Positions 25,996 to 36,087 are shown, counted from the stretch's first letter. The stretch is 64,000 nucleotides of DNA from Synergistaceae bacterium (GCA_031269875.1 JAISYM010000043.1:1-64000); one strand, 5' to 3'. The notes: generated by a model not told the origin, from the sequence alone. Program-made: numbers and translations.

Positions 25996-27171
25996 GTGTT
26001 AGATTTTGATTTTTATTCGCCGACACGCATCTTGTTCGGCAGGGGTAAGCATAAAGAAGCAGGCGCTTTGGTGGCGCCTCTCGCGAAAAAGGTTCTTTTG
26101 CACTACGGCGGCGGGAGTTTGAAGCGTTCGGGAATTTACAAAGAGATAACTTCATCGTTAAGGGAAAACGGCGTCGGGTTCGTCGAGCTTGGCGGGGTTG
26201 TTCCCAATCCGCGCCTGTCGCTCGTCCGCGCCGGCGTCGAGCTTTGCCGTTCCGAGGGCGTGGACCTGATCCTGGCCGCGGGAGGCGGGAGCGTCATTGA
26301 TTCGGCGAAGGCGATAGCGATGGGAGCTTGTCACGATGAGGACGTTTGGGACTTCTTCGAGGGGAATGCCAGCGCTAAAAACGCCCTTCCACTGGCCGTT
26401 GTGCTGACCATACCGGCGGCCGGGAGCGAATCCAGCCCGGTCTCCGTCATCTCAAATGAGGAGAAAAAACTTAAGATAGGTTATCATTGCGATCTCCTGC
26501 GCCCATTCGCAAGCGTTGTCAACCCTGAGCTCTTTTTCACGCTGCCCAAAAATCAAATCGCAAATGGCGTGGCGGACATGATGAGCCATATTTTCGAGCG
26601 GTATTTCACAAATACCGCGCATACCGACCTGACTGACGGTTTATGCGAAGCGGCGCTCAGAACCATCATAAAAAACGCGCCCCTTCTTATGGACGACCAG
26701 CGGAATTACGACGCCTGGGCGGAAATAGCCTTCAGCTCGACGCTCGCGCACAACGGACTCCTCGGAATGGGCCGCGAGGAGGACTGGGCGAGCCATCGCA
26801 TCGAACACCAGCTTTCGGCGGTCTACGACATCGCTCACGGCGCAGGTCTTGCCGTTATCATACCCTTTTGGATGGAGTACGTTTGCGGTGATAACGCCGG
26901 TATGTTCGCTCAGTTCGCCATGAACGTCATGGGGGCCGCCCCTTCCAGGGATATCGAGGGATTGGCGGCGGAGGGCATCGCGAGGCTTCGCGCCTTTTTC
27001 TCGCGGCTTGGGCTTCCTTCGTCCCTTTGCGACTTCGGCATTGACGGCAGGGATTTCGAGTTTATGGCAAAGAACGCGACCGGCGCGGCGTTTGGCGCTG
27101 AAAAACCGCTCGGAGGCTTGAAAAAACTCTTATGGCAGGATGTTCTGGAGATATACAGGCTCGCGGTATAA
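25996..27171 (+). CDS. iron-containing alcohol dehydrogenase (butanol dehydrogenase-like)
   Basis: Group III NAD(P)H-dependent alcohol dehydrogenase of 391 aa, likely reducing an aldehyde (butanal-type) in fermentation. Visible are FGRGKHKEAG, the dinucleotide-binding AAGGGSVIDSAKAIA near residue 95, and metal ligands in ADMMSHIFERYF and the HRIEHQLSAVYDIAHGAGLA segment (His residues spaced as in BdhA). The start is GTG 25996 after GGGAGAG. It is the last gene before the ATPase operon; the 59-base gap has no hairpin, so read-through is possible. Confidence 0.88.
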   Translation: MLDFDFYSPTRILFGRGKHKEAGALVAPLAKKVLLHYGGGSLKRSGIYKEITSSLRENGVGFVELGGVVPNPRLSLVRAGVELCRSEGVDLILAAGGGSVIDSAKAIAMGACHDEDVWDFFEGNASAKNALPLAVVLTIPAAGSESSPVSVISNEEKKLKIGYHCDLLRPFASVVNPELFFTLPKNQIANGVADMMSHIFERYFTNTAHTDLTDGLCEAALRTIIKNAPLLMDDQRNYDAWAEIAFSSTLAHNGLLGMGREEDWASHRIEHQLSAVYDIAHGAGLAVIIPFWMEYVCGDNAGMFAQFAMNVMGAAPSRDIEGLAAEGIARLRAFFSRLGLPSSLCDFGIDGRDFEFMAKNATGAAFGAEKPLGGLKKLLWQDVLEIYRLAV

Positions 27172-27239
27172 TCAACAGGGCAAATCATAATAAAGGTTCC
27201 GGTGTTTTAAAGATTATTTAATGAAGGGGGGTGGCATGG

Positions 27240-27563
27240 TTGGCTGAGAGTATGGCTGACGAAATCAGGACTAAGGAGGCGGAGGCCAAGGAGTTAATAG
27301 TATCCGCAAAGCGGGAGGCCGCGAAGATTTTGGCTTCAGCGCGCGCCGCCGCCGAGCTGTCCATCAAGGAGGCCAGGCAGAAATCGCACAGGGATTTCCG
27401 CGAGAGTGTCCGGCAAGCGGAAGCGGAAGCGGAAGCCAAGGCCGCCGAAATTGAGGAAAGAGGGCGGACGACCGCGGACGAGTTTTACCTGGACGGCAAA
27501 AACAAGGTGGCCGGTGTGGCGGACTGGCTCGTAAAAGAGGTGATGTCTGGATATGGCAATTGA
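27240..27563 (+). CDS. ntpF: V/A-type ATPase subunit H (NtpF-like stalk protein)
   Basis: Small coiled-coil protein of about 107 aa, rich in Ala, Glu, Lys and Arg from residue 10 to 85 (AEAKELIVSAKREAAKIL...), the peripheral-stalk partner of subunit E. The gene order ntpF-I-K-E-C-G-A-B-D is that of the Enterococcus hirae sodium ATPase operon. Start choice: GTG 27231 directly touches the AAGGGGGG ribosome site and would leave no spacing, while TTG 27240 sits nine bases after it; TTG 27240 is preferred. It overlaps the next gene by 11 bases. Confidence 0.75.
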   Translation: MAESMADEIRTKEAEAKELIVSAKREAAKILASARAAAELSIKEARQKSHRDFRESVRQAEAEAEAKAAEIEERGRTTADEFYLDGKNKVAGVADWLVKEVMSGYGN

Positions 27564-29577
27564 GTCAATGCAAAAAGCGCGCATCGCTGTCCATAAATCA
27601 GTCTCCGACGATCTGATCGACAGGGTTCAGTCTCTCGGTTGCTGTCAGTTCGTTCCACATGACCGGAATAACGCCGATGGAGCGGAGATCGCCCCTCTCA
27701 AACTTCGGTTGAGGGAGATCGACGAATTACTGGCCGACGCCCGTTTCGTGACGCGGTTTCTAGACCCGTTCGCGACGAAGAAGGGCGGCGGCATGGCCGT
27801 CGCTCTGGGCGACGCCCCGGAGTACACTATGGGGCAGCTCGCGGATATGGCCTCCGGCGATAGGTTCGTAAAGACAGTCAAGCTGGTCAGGTCGCTCGAG
27901 AAAAGGCTCTCCGACGCCAGGTCCGGCCTGTCCAGGGTATCGGGGCTCATTGCCCAGGTCACTCCGCTTGCGGAGCTGCCTTGCTCTTTGGATTTCTATA
28001 ACAAAGGCGCGGAAAAAGTAGCCGGCGCGCTCCTGTCGGTTCCTGTTTCCGGCGTGGCTTCGCTCGAATCCGCTTGCGAGACGGCGTTCGGGGATCAGGT
28101 CGAGTTCCTGGCCCTGCCCACGGCGGCAAAGAGCGAGACTCAGGTGGTCTCGATTATTTATCCGAGGGAAAAAGCCGACGCCTTTCAGGAGATGCTGTCC
28201 GGCCCGTCCGGTACGAAGGGACGCCAGTCGGCTAGGATAGAAGTGTCGCCCCACCTCACGCGCACTCCCAGGGAAGAACTTTCCGCCCTGACTGTGGAAG
28301 CGGAGGGCTTCAAGGCGGAAGAAGCCGCGGCAGTTAAGGAAATAACCTCTGTCGCGAACGAATCCTATGACCTCTGCCAATGCTGCACGGATTACTGGAA
28401 TATCGGGAAAGCGAAGCTGGAGTCGCTCGTGTCCGGGGAGCAGACGGAGCAGATCACGATCCTGTCCTTCTGGATACCGGAAAGCGCCCTAGACGTTTTC
28501 AAGGAAGCCGCAGCGCCATACGAGAATTTGGTGGAGATGGTCTATGTCGAGCCGGAAGATGGCGAGTTGCCGCCGACGTTTTTGCGCAACCGGGGCCTGG
28601 CGAGTCCGATGGAGCCGCTGATTACGATGTACGGTACCCCGACATACGGGAAGATCGACCCTACCGCCGCCACCGCGCCGTTTTTCTACATGTTTTTCGG
28701 TATCTGCTACGGAGACGCGGGGTACGGCCTTCTTATAGTCGCGGGCTTGCTGTTTCTCCTGATGCGCAAGCATATTACAGGGATACTCGCAAAGTTCATA
28801 AAGATTCTCATAATAGGCAATATCGGAGCGGTGATATTCGGCGCGATCACCTTCTCGTGGTTTGGAGACAGCATAACGAGTTTTTCCTTCCTGCATTTCC
28901 TGGCGCCCCTTGAAAAGTTGAAGATTCTGGATCCTATGAACGACCCGATGACAATGCTTGGGGTAGCGATGGCACTCGGTTTCATCCAGATAATGTTCGG
29001 GCTCGCTCTGGCGTTCGCGGAGAACATGCGCAAGGGCGACATGTTTGCCGCCCTTGCCGATCAGGGCGCGTGGATAGTGTTTCTGTGCGGATTGGTCCTC
29101 GGCGGACTCGCTTCGGGCGGGGTTGTAGGTGTACCGGCTAAGGCCGGCTGGATTATGGCCGGCGCCGGCGCCGCCGCCCTAGTGCTGACTCAGGGCAGGA
29201 GCAAGCCCAGCTTGTTCGGCAAAGCGTTTTCTGGGGTGCTGAGCCTTTACAACGTGACGGCTTATCTCGGCGATGTTCTGAGCTACAGCAGGCTTCTGGC
29301 GCTCGGTCTCGGCTCCGCCGCCATAGGGATGGTCGTGAACCTGCTGACGCATATGGTGTCGGACGCGATACCAGTGGTAGGTTTTGTCTTTGGGCTTCTG
29401 ATATTCGTCATAGGGCACGGGTTTGGCATGGCTGTAAATATACTGGGCGCTTTTGTCCATTCGCTCAGGCTCCAGTACGTCGAGTTTTTCGGCAAGTTTT
29501 TCGAGCCTTCCGGGGAGGAGTTCTCACCTTTGGGGATATCGACCCAATATGTGAGGGTCAAGGAGGGGCTGGGGTAA
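27553..29577 (+). CDS. ntpI: V/A-type ATP synthase subunit I
   Basis: The 674-aa membrane stator (a-subunit) of the rotary ATPase. The N-terminal half (to about residue 330) is soluble and partly coiled-coil; the C-terminal half has seven to eight hydrophobic segments. The conserved segment YGKIDPTAATAPFFYMFFG and GDAGYG are present near 360-385, LSYSRLLALGLGSAAIGM holds the essential arginine region, and GHGFGMAVNILGAFVHSLRLQYVEFFGKF closes the channel domain. It is full length for the family. The 91 bases after it contain a stem-loop before the rotor gene. Confidence 0.93.
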   Translation: MAIESMQKARIAVHKSVSDDLIDRVQSLGCCQFVPHDRNNADGAEIAPLKLRLREIDELLADARFVTRFLDPFATKKGGGMAVALGDAPEYTMGQLADMASGDRFVKTVKLVRSLEKRLSDARSGLSRVSGLIAQVTPLAELPCSLDFYNKGAEKVAGALLSVPVSGVASLESACETAFGDQVEFLALPTAAKSETQVVSIIYPREKADAFQEMLSGPSGTKGRQSARIEVSPHLTRTPREELSALTVEAEGFKAEEAAAVKEITSVANESYDLCQCCTDYWNIGKAKLESLVSGEQTEQITILSFWIPESALDVFKEAAAPYENLVEMVYVEPEDGELPPTFLRNRGLASPMEPLITMYGTPTYGKIDPTAATAPFFYMFFGICYGDAGYGLLIVAGLLFLLMRKHITGILAKFIKILIIGNIGAVIFGAITFSWFGDSITSFSFLHFLAPLEKLKILDPMNDPMTMLGVAMALGFIQIMFGLALAFAENMRKGDMFAALADQGAWIVFLCGLVLGGLASGGVVGVPAKAGWIMAGAGAAALVLTQGRSKPSLFGKAFSGVLSLYNVTAYLGDVLSYSRLLALGLGSAAIGMVVNLLTHMVSDAIPVVGFVFGLLIFVIGHGFGMAVNILGAFVHSLRLQYVEFFGKFFEPSGEEFSPLGISTQYVRVKEGLG

Positions 29578-29614
29578 AGGATAGCCGGTTTAAAGCAAGC
29601 GCCTAATTATCAAA

Positions 29615-29630
29615 CGGGGCCGCAGCCCCG
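29615..29630 (+). other. stem-loop in the leader of the rotor-subunit gene
   Basis: Perfect six-pair stem CGGGGC / GCCCCG with a CGCA loop, followed by seven A and no T-run, so it is not a standard terminator on the plus strand. It stands between the subunit I and subunit K coding regions, about 40 bases before the K start. It could protect a processed 3' message or tune the translation of the rotor gene, which is needed in many copies per complex. Confidence 0.6.
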
Positions 29631-29668
29631 AAAAAAATTAAACAGTGTTCAGGGAGGTAGGATGAAAC

Positions 29669-30169
29669 ATGGAAGACATAATCACAACAATGGCTGCGCA
29701 GTTGGGGCAGGTGCTGGTCGTGCTGGGCGCGGGTCTGGCTGTTGGAATCGCCGGTTCCGGCTCCGCGTGTGGCATAGGCATTGCGAACGAGACGGCGGCC
29801 GGAATCCTTACCGAGGATCCGAAGAAGTTCGTTTACGCGCTGATTTTGCTCGCTCTGCCCGGCACTCAGGGCATCTACGGCTTTTTGATCGCGCTTTTGG
29901 CAATCAACAAAATCGGCCTTCTCTCCACGGCTGTGCCCATTACGATTTGGCAGGGCCTGGGTATCTTCGGCGCTTGCGTACCGATTGCGATCGTTGGCTT
30001 CTATTCGGCCATCTGGCAGGGCAAGTCCTCAGCCGCAAGCATCCTCTTGATCTCGAAACGTCCGGATCAGATGGGTAAGGCCGTCATCCTCCCCGCTATG
30101 TGCGAGACATACGCCGTTCTGGGGCTTCTTATGAGCATTTTCCTGCTGAACGGCATAAAAGTAGGCTGA
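29669..30169 (+). CDS. ntpK: V/A-type ATP synthase subunit K (sodium-type rotor)
   Basis: A 166-aa rotor proteolipid with four membrane helices, i.e. two fused hairpins. Only the second hairpin has the ion-carrying carboxylate (Glu146 in AMCETYAVLG). The other sodium ligands known from E. hirae NtpK (Leu61, Thr64, Gln65, Gln110, Glu139) have counterparts here at Leu63, Thr66, Gln67 (LPGTQGIYGF), Gln117 (WQGKSS) and Glu146. This points to a Na+-coupled enzyme. The start is ATG 29669; GGGAGGTAGG at 29652 lies seven to eight bases before it. Confidence 0.93.
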   Translation: MEDIITTMAAQLGQVLVVLGAGLAVGIAGSGSACGIGIANETAAGILTEDPKKFVYALILLALPGTQGIYGFLIALLAINKIGLLSTAVPITIWQGLGIFGACVPIAIVGFYSAIWQGKSSAASILLISKRPDQMGKAVILPAMCETYAVLGLLMSIFLLNGIKVG

Positions 30170-30200
30170 TTGGCAGAGCAGCGGGACAAGGGGGGATACC

Positions 30201-30788
30201 ATGTCGCTGGCCCAGATAACAGAAAAAATTGAGCGGGACGCTCGCGACGAGGCGGAAAAGATATTATCCGCCGCGAAGGAGCGGGAAAGAGAGATAAGGC
30301 GCGACGCCGAAAGGGAGATAACGCATCTCGAAGATGCCGCCAAGGCGCGCTTCGAAAAGGAGCGCCCGGAGATATTTAAAAGGCGCGAGATAGTGGCAAA
30401 GCTGGACGTTGACAAGCTCCACCTCGGCGTAAAGAGGAAGTTGATCCAGGACGTTTTCGACGAAGGCCTCAACCGCCTGAATGGCCTTAAAAAGGACGAG
30501 TATCTGAAGTTCTGTGAAAGCCTCCTGCGCGAGGCGCTGAGCTCCGGGGGAGAAGTGATGGAGATCGCGTCGAGCGAGGCGTTCATAGGGTCAGAGTGGA
30601 TCGAAGCCGTGGGCTCCGGCAGCGCGAAAAGGATTGTCATCTCCCCTGACCGGCAGGATTTCTCGGGGGGATTCGTCCTCAATAACGGGCGCGTCTCGGT
30701 CAATTGCTCGTTCGAGATGTTGATGAGGGTCGCCCAGGAAAAGCTCGAGCCAGAGGTGGTAAAGCGGCTTTTCCCAGCCGTGGCCTGA
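30201..30788 (+). CDS. ntpE: V/A-type ATP synthase subunit E
   Basis: Peripheral-stalk subunit of 195 aa. Residues 1-85 form a charged coiled coil (KIERDARDEAEKILSAAKER...), and the globular C-terminal part contains the family pattern GGFVLNNGRVSVNCSFEML near residue 155. It pairs with the ntpF product as the outer stalk linking the A3B3 head to subunit I. It sits 31 bases after ntpK and 13 before ntpC. Confidence 0.88.
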   Translation: MSLAQITEKIERDARDEAEKILSAAKEREREIRRDAEREITHLEDAAKARFEKERPEIFKRREIVAKLDVDKLHLGVKRKLIQDVFDEGLNRLNGLKKDEYLKFCESLLREALSSGGEVMEIASSEAFIGSEWIEAVGSGSAKRIVISPDRQDFSGGFVLNNGRVSVNCSFEMLMRVAQEKLEPEVVKRLFPAVA

Positions 30789-30801
30789 TGGAGGTGATCT
30801 G

Positions 30802-31815
30802 ATGTCCCGCCGCGAGTATTACCGTTACGCCGTGGCGCGCATCCGCGCTATGGAACACTTGCTGCTCGACGCCGGGGTCATCCAGCGGCTGTTGGATGCC
30901 AGCGACTTGGCGGAGGCGCTCAAGGTCTTGGGCGAGACATGCTACGCGAGGAGCCTGGCGGAGAATGTTGTGCATGAGCGCTACGACGCGGCGCTGGAGG
31001 CGGAGCTTTTGTCGTCCATTATGGAACTGCGGGCTTTCGTCCCGGACAAGGAACTCGTCGACCTGTTCCGAATCCAGTATGACTTTCATAACGTGAAGGT
31101 CATACTCAAGAGCTCGTTTCTGGCCAAGCGCGGCGGCAAAAAACGCTGGGAGCTGATGACCAGCCTTGGAACTATTCCAACGGACAGCCTCATCGTGAGC
31201 GTCGAGTCCGAGGATTACAGCCTCCTGCCCTACGGCCTGCCGTCCCTCATCCCCGCCGCTCTCTCCATTTGGGAGCAGACGGGCGATATAGTCGAGGTGG
31301 AGAAGCTGCTGGACGCGGGTCTTTTCGCCGCCATGCTGAAGGTGGCGGAGGGTTTTGACGAGCCGGGCGTCTTGAAGTGGGTGAAGGCCCGTATAGACTC
31401 CGAGAATTTCAGGAACCTCCTCCGGCTGAAGAGGTTTGGAATGAGCGCTCAGAAGGCCGCCGCGTTCCTCCACAGCGGGGGGACTGTGTCCGTGGATACC
31501 CTCGTCCAACTGTTCTCTGAGCCTTTCGAGAGCTGGGGCCGCGCCCTGTTTCACTTCGAAGTGGGGGGCGCTGTCTCCAAGGCGCTGGACGAGAGAGGTT
31601 TCGACCGGCAGATCGCCGCGCTCGAAAAGGCGCTCGACGATTACTGCAGGGACGCCGTTTCGCTCGCCCGGTACAGCCAGGACGCGTTGGAGAACGTGCT
31701 GGCGTACCTCTGGGGCAAGGAGATGGAGGTAAAGAACATCAGGATCGCCTTGGTATCGAAGGGCGCGTCAACCGGCAGGGACGAGACGAGGAGGATGCTG
31801 CGGAATGGCTATTAG
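30802..31815 (+). CDS. ntpC: V/A-type ATP synthase subunit C
   Basis: A 337-aa helical funnel protein (VmaC/AC39 group) that connects the rotor ring to the central shaft. Typical features are YAVARIRAMEHLLLD at the N-terminus, the three-fold repeated helical layout, and KEMEVKNIRIALVSK near the C-terminus. It overlaps the F subunit gene by 11 bases. No odd features. Confidence 0.88.
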   Translation: MSRREYYRYAVARIRAMEHLLLDAGVIQRLLDASDLAEALKVLGETCYARSLAENVVHERYDAALEAELLSSIMELRAFVPDKELVDLFRIQYDFHNVKVILKSSFLAKRGGKKRWELMTSLGTIPTDSLIVSVESEDYSLLPYGLPSLIPAALSIWEQTGDIVEVEKLLDAGLFAAMLKVAEGFDEPGVLKWVKARIDSENFRNLLRLKRFGMSAQKAAAFLHSGGTVSVDTLVQLFSEPFESWGRALFHFEVGGAVSKALDERGFDRQIAALEKALDDYCRDAVSLARYSQDALENVLAYLWGKEMEVKNIRIALVSKGASTGRDETRRMLRNGY

Positions 31816-32146
31816 CGGAAAAGAAGCCCCGATGGCCGCTATGGGCGGCTATGACAGCGTCCTGCCGTTTCAGGCGATAGGTGTCGAGGCCGTCATCATA
31901 AACGACGAGAATAAAAGCTCCGCCGCGAGCCTCGTGAGGAGGTTGGTCAGGGAGGGCTACGCCGTGTTGTTCATGGAGGAGTCGCTTTTCCTGGATTTGG
32001 CGGAGGACGTGGACAAGATCAACGAGACCGAACAGCTCAGCATCATACCGATCCCGGGCGGGGACGGATCTCTGGGAATTGGAGTGGCCTCTATCAGGAA
32101 GAGTACTGAACGAGCCGTCGGAATGGACATTTTCAATGTTGGATAA
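31805..32146 (+). CDS. ntpG: V/A-type ATP synthase subunit F
   Basis: Central-shaft subunit of 113 aa (NtpG in E. hirae naming). The family opening is replaced by a longer N-terminus, but the alternating beta/alpha fold is recognisable: AVIINDENKSSAASLVRRLV, AVLFMEESLFLDL and IIPIPGGDGSLGIGVASIRKSTERAVG, the last being the conserved glycine-rich turn near the end. A 79-base gap with no hairpin separates it from the catalytic subunit gene. Confidence 0.85.
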   Translation: MAISGKEAPMAAMGGYDSVLPFQAIGVEAVIINDENKSSAASLVRRLVREGYAVLFMEESLFLDLAEDVDKINETEQLSIIPIPGGDGSLGIGVASIRKSTERAVGMDIFNVG

Positions 32147-32225
32147 TGCCGATTGCCAGCCCCGTCACTGTGTCCGCGGCTTGTGGGCCGGATGCAAAGA
32201 AGTTAAGAAAATGGAGGCGATGTGA

Positions 32226-34022
32226 GTGGCCGTGGAAAAGAATATACAAGGGACCATCGCGAAAATATCGGGTCCTCTTGTCGTTGCGAAGGGCATGTTG
32301 GGCGCAAGCATGTTCGACGTGGTGCGAGTGGGTTCCGCGGGGCTCGTCGGAGAGATTATCGAGCTTCGCGGCGACACGGCGTCCGTGCAGGTGTACGAGG
32401 AGACCTCCGGCCTGAAACCTGGGGAGATCGTAGTCGACACGAACGCGGCGCTCAGCGTGGAGCTCGGGCCGGGTTTGATAGAGCAGTTCTACGACGGAAT
32501 CCAGAGGCCCCTTGAGAGCATAGAATCCGTCGCGAACAGCCCATACATAACGAGGGGCATATCCGTTCCGGCTATCAGCCGCGCGAAAAAATGGGACTTT
32601 GTCCCGTCCCTCGAGGCAGGCGCCACTGTCGAAAGCGGCGACATCCTTGGAACGGTGAGGGAGACGATCCTGGTAGAACATCGGATCATGGTTCCGCCGG
32701 GACTCCGAGGCACGGTGGACTCGATACGGGGCGGCAGTTTCACCGTCGAGGAGACCGTTGCGGTAATAAAGGACGAGAGCGGCGCGAAACATGAGATTGC
32801 CCTTCTCTCGCGCTGGCCTGTAAGAAAATCGCGTCCGGTCGCGAGGCGTCTTCCTCCTGAAGTCCCTCTCTCGACGGGGCAGCGAGTGATCGACCTTTTC
32901 TTCCCGATAGCTCGCGGCGGCACCGCCTGTGTCCCGGGCCCCTTCGGATCCGGCAAGACGGTTATACAGCACCAGCTCGCTAAGTGGGCCGACGCCGAGA
33001 TAGTCGTTTATATAGGCTGTGGTGAGCGCGGCAACGAGATGACGGACGTCCTTCTGGAGTTCCCTGAGCTCGAGGACCCGCGTTCCGGCCAGCCGCTAAT
33101 GAAGCGCACCCTGCTCATAGCGAACACGTCGAACATGCCGGTCGCGGCGCGCGAGGCGTCCGTTTACACCGGAATCACGATAGCCGAATACTTCCGCGAC
33201 ATGGGCTACTCGGTCGCCCTTATGGCGGACTCCACGAGCCGCTGGGCGGAGGCGCTGCGCGAGATGTCGGGCCGTCTGGAGGAAATGCCGGGTGAGGAAG
33301 GCTATCCGGCGTACCTCGGCACAAGGTTGGCGTCGTTTTATGAGCGGGCCGGCCGCGCGATATGCCTCGGCAAGGACGGGCGGGAAGGGGCTGTCTCCGT
33401 CATAGGGGCCGTCTCGCCTCCTGGCGGCGACCTCTCGGAGCCGGTCACGCAGAACACACTGCGCGTCGCCAAGGTATTCTGGGGTCTGGACGCGCAGCTT
33501 GCGTATCAGCGTCACTTCCCTGCCATAAACTGGCTCACGAGCTATTCACTGTACGCGGAGACGCTTGGGGAGTACTGGGACAACGAGTATGACGGCGAGT
33601 GGAGCGAGATGAGGGTTCAGGCTATGTCACTCCTCGAAGAGGAGGATCAGTTGAAGGAGATAGTACGCCTCGTTGGCATCGACGCCCTTTCAAAGGAAGA
33701 GCGCGTCGTCATGGAGACCTCGAAATCCATTCGGGAGGACTTCCTCCATCAGAACTCCTTCCACGAGGTAGACACATACGCGTCTATGGACAAGCAGGTG
33801 AAGATGCTGAGGAACATTCTCATGTTTCACAGGCACGGCATGCAGGCTCTCTCACACGGAGCGCTGCTCCGGGATCTCCTTCACGCGCCGGTGCGCGAGG
33901 ATATAGCGAGAATGCGCTATGTGGAGGAGTCTAACCTCTCCGAGCTTGACGCGCTGGAGATAAAGATTGGGGAGGAGCTTGGCAAATTGGCAGCAGCCGG
34001 AGGTGAGGAAGATGTTGCCTAG
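32226..34022 (+). CDS. ntpA: V/A-type ATP synthase catalytic subunit A
   Basis: The 598-aa catalytic subunit. Walker A is GPFGSGKT (residues 238-245), followed by the arginine-containing [10 protein letters not shown] and the non-homologous insert (about 110-200) that separates V/A-type A from F-type beta subunits. [18 protein letters not shown] and [14 protein letters not shown] are also canonical. The start is GTG 32226 (VEKNIQG follows). It overlaps subunit B by 11 bases. Confidence 0.96.
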   Translation: MAVEKNIQGTIAKISGPLVVAKGMLGASMFDVVRVGSAGLVGEIIELRGDTASVQVYEETSGLKPGEIVVDTNAALSVELGPGLIEQFYDGIQRPLESIESVANSPYITRGISVPAISRAKKWDFVPSLEAGATVESGDILGTVRETILVEHRIMVPPGLRGTVDSIRGGSFTVEETVAVIKDESGAKHEIALLSRWPVRKSRPVARRLPPEVPLSTGQRVIDLFFPIARGGTACVPGPFGSGKTVIQHQLAKWADAEIVVYIGCGERGNEMTDVLLEFPELEDPRSGQPLMKRTLLIANTSNMPVAAREASVYTGITIAEYFRDMGYSVALMADSTSRWAEALREMSGRLEEMPGEEGYPAYLGTRLASFYERAGRAICLGKDGREGAVSVIGAVSPPGGDLSEPVTQNTLRVAKVFWGLDAQLAYQRHFPAINWLTSYSLYAETLGEYWDNEYDGEWSEMRVQAMSLLEEEDQLKEIVRLVGIDALSKEERVVMETSKSIREDFLHQNSFHEVDTYASMDKQVKMLRNILMFHRHGMQALSHGALLRDLLHAPVREDIARMRYVEESNLSELDALEIKIGEELGKLAAAGGEEDVA

Positions 34023-35445
34023 GGAGTACCGTACCATCTCGAACCTCTCGGGGCCGCTGATGGTAGTTGACAAGATAACGGACGTGCGCTACGACGAGCT
34101 TGCGGAGATTCGTCTCGCGTCCGGTGAGCACAGGAGAGGAAGGGTTCTCGAGATTTCGGAGGACAGAGCGCTCGTTCAGGTTTACGAGGGAAGCGACGGA
34201 ATTGACGCCGACACCACGAAGATTCGTTTTTTGGGCGGCGTTCTGACGCTGCCCGTCTCAAAGAGTATGCTGGGCCGCATCTTCAACGGACGGGGTGTGC
34301 CGATCGACGGCGGGGCGGATATCATCCCGGACGATTACCTGGATGTGAACGGCAACCCGATGAACCCGTTCTCGCGAGACTATCCCTCTGAGTTCATTCA
34401 GACGGGTATTTCTACGATAGACGGTATGAACCCGCTCGTCCGCGGACAGAAGCTGCCCATATTCTCCGGCAGCGGTATGCCGCACAACCGTATGGCGGCG
34501 CAGATAGCGAGGCAGTCTACGGTAATAAGCGGCCACGCCGCGTTTGCGGTCGTATTCGCGGCAATGGGCATTACATTTGAGGAAGCGTCATTCTTCATGG
34601 AGGATTTCCGCAAGACCGGCGCGCTCGAACGCACGGTAATGTTCGTGAACTTAGCGGACGACCCGGCGATCGAGCGTATAGCCACTCCGCGCCTTGCACT
34701 GACCTGTGCGGAGTATCTGGCCTTCGAGCACGATATGCATGTCCTAGTCATACTGACGGACCTTACAAACTATTGCGAGGCGCTTCGCGAGATATCGGCG
34801 GCCAGGAAGGAGGTTCCCGGACGCCGCGGCTATCCGGGTTATCTCTACACCGACTTGGCGACGATGTATGAGAGGGCGGGGCGTATTCGGGGCAAAAACG
34901 GCTCTATCACTCAGTTCCCGATACTTACGATGCCAGAGGACGACAAAACGCACCCGATCCCCGACCTCACCGGTTACATAACGGAAGGTCAGATCATTTT
35001 GGGCCGCAGCCTGCACAGGAAGGGCATTTACCCGCCCGTGGACGTCATGCCGTCGCTGTCGAGGCTGAAGGATAAGGGCATAGGCGTCGGCAAGACCAGG
35101 GAGGATCACGCCGATCTGATGAACCAGCTCTTTGCGGCGTATTCGCAGGGCAAAGAGGCCAAGGAGCTGGCCGTCATCCTGGGCGAGGGCGCTTTGAGCG
35201 ACGAGGACAAGGCGTTTGCCAAGTTCGCGGATCTCTTTGAGGACACTTATGTCCGGCAGGGCGAATACGAGAACAGAACGATCGAGGAGACGCTTCAGCT
35301 TGGCTGGGATCTTCTGACGCTCGTCCCCGCAAAGGAACTGAAGCGTATAAGGGATGCGTATATTGAGAAATACCTTCGGCCGCTGCTGGCGCAAAAGGCC
35401 GAGGAAGCAGAGGGCGCACGAACAGCGGCGGCGGCCGCTGAGTAA
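34012..35445 (+). CDS. ntpB: V/A-type ATP synthase regulatory subunit B
   Basis: The 477-aa non-catalytic partner of subunit A. The nucleotide loop is degenerate, [15 protein letters not shown] in place of a Walker A, as is normal for B subunits. [27 protein letters not shown] supplies the arginine finger region. The frame runs upstream to 33967, but ATG 34012 has a GGAGGTGAGGA ribosome site and gives the family N-terminus [16 protein letters not shown]. The C-terminus has an Ala/Glu-rich tail. Confidence 0.95.
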   Translation: MLPREYRTISNLSGPLMVVDKITDVRYDELAEIRLASGEHRRGRVLEISEDRALVQVYEGSDGIDADTTKIRFLGGVLTLPVSKSMLGRIFNGRGVPIDGGADIIPDDYLDVNGNPMNPFSRDYPSEFIQTGISTIDGMNPLVRGQKLPIFSGSGMPHNRMAAQIARQSTVISGHAAFAVVFAAMGITFEEASFFMEDFRKTGALERTVMFVNLADDPAIERIATPRLALTCAEYLAFEHDMHVLVILTDLTNYCEALREISAARKEVPGRRGYPGYLYTDLATMYERAGRIRGKNGSITQFPILTMPEDDKTHPIPDLTGYITEGQIILGRSLHRKGIYPPVDVMPSLSRLKDKGIGVGKTREDHADLMNQLFAAYSQGKEAKELAVILGEGALSDEDKAFAKFADLFEDTYVRQGEYENRTIEETLQLGWDLLTLVPAKELKRIRDAYIEKYLRPLLAQKAEEAEGARTAAAAAE

Positions 35446-35456
35446 GGAGGCTGTCG

Positions 35457-36083
35457 ATGGCGAAGGTTCTCAACGTAAACCCGAACCGGATGGAGCTGTC
35501 ACGCCTTAAAAAGCGCGTCATCGTCGCGAAGCGCGGGCATAAGCTCTTGAAGGACAAGCAGGACGCGCTTATAAAAGAATTTCTGCGGAAGGCACGCGAG
35601 GTAAAGGCGCTCCGTGAGGATGTGGAGCGCGAACTTGAACTTTGCTATAACAGCTTCAGGATAGCCCGCGCCCAGACTCTGCCCTCTATGATAGAGCAGT
35701 CGCTTCTGCTCGCGGGCGGTTCCACAAACGTGCGCGTCAGCTATCATAACGTTATGAGCGTGAACATACCGACATTCCACATGCCGGAGAGCCGCGTCGA
35801 GATCAGTTACGGCTTGGCATCTTCTCCGGGAAGCCTGGATGTCGCGCTCGAGCGCTTCTCACTCGTCATCCGCCGCCTCGTTGATCTTGCGGCCGCCGAA
35901 AAGGGGCTCAAGCTGATGGCGCTTGAGATCGAACGCACCCGCAGGCGGGTAAACGCTCTGGAGCACGTTATGATCCCATCGTTCACGGAAACAGTCCGCA
36001 GCATCTCGATGAAGCTGGAGGAGAACGAGCGCTCCGTCCTGAGCAGGTTGATGGTCGTAAAGGAGATCGTGAGGGCGCACTGA
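35457..36083 (+). CDS. ntpD: V/A-type ATP synthase subunit D
   Basis: Central shaft subunit of 208 aa, two long antiparallel helices that rotate inside the head. The family start NPNRMELSRLKKRVIVAKRG and the C-terminal RRVNALEHVMIPSF are clear. It is the last gene of the operon; a strong bidirectional stem-loop begins five bases after the stop. Confidence 0.93.
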   Translation: MAKVLNVNPNRMELSRLKKRVIVAKRGHKLLKDKQDALIKEFLRKAREVKALREDVERELELCYNSFRIARAQTLPSMIEQSLLLAGGSTNVRVSYHNVMSVNIPTFHMPESRVEISYGLASSPGSLDVALERFSLVIRRLVDLAAAEKGLKLMALEIERTRRRVNALEHVMIPSFTETVRSISMKLEENERSVLSRLMVVKEIVRAH

Positions 36084-36087
36084 AAAT

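Noticed and set aside
30700-31554. 284-codon minus frame opposite ntpC
   Set aside because: Antisense shadow; ntpC is unmistakable and in operon.
32133-32972. 279-codon minus frame opposite the ATPase A subunit
   Set aside because: Antisense shadow of the catalytic subunit gene.
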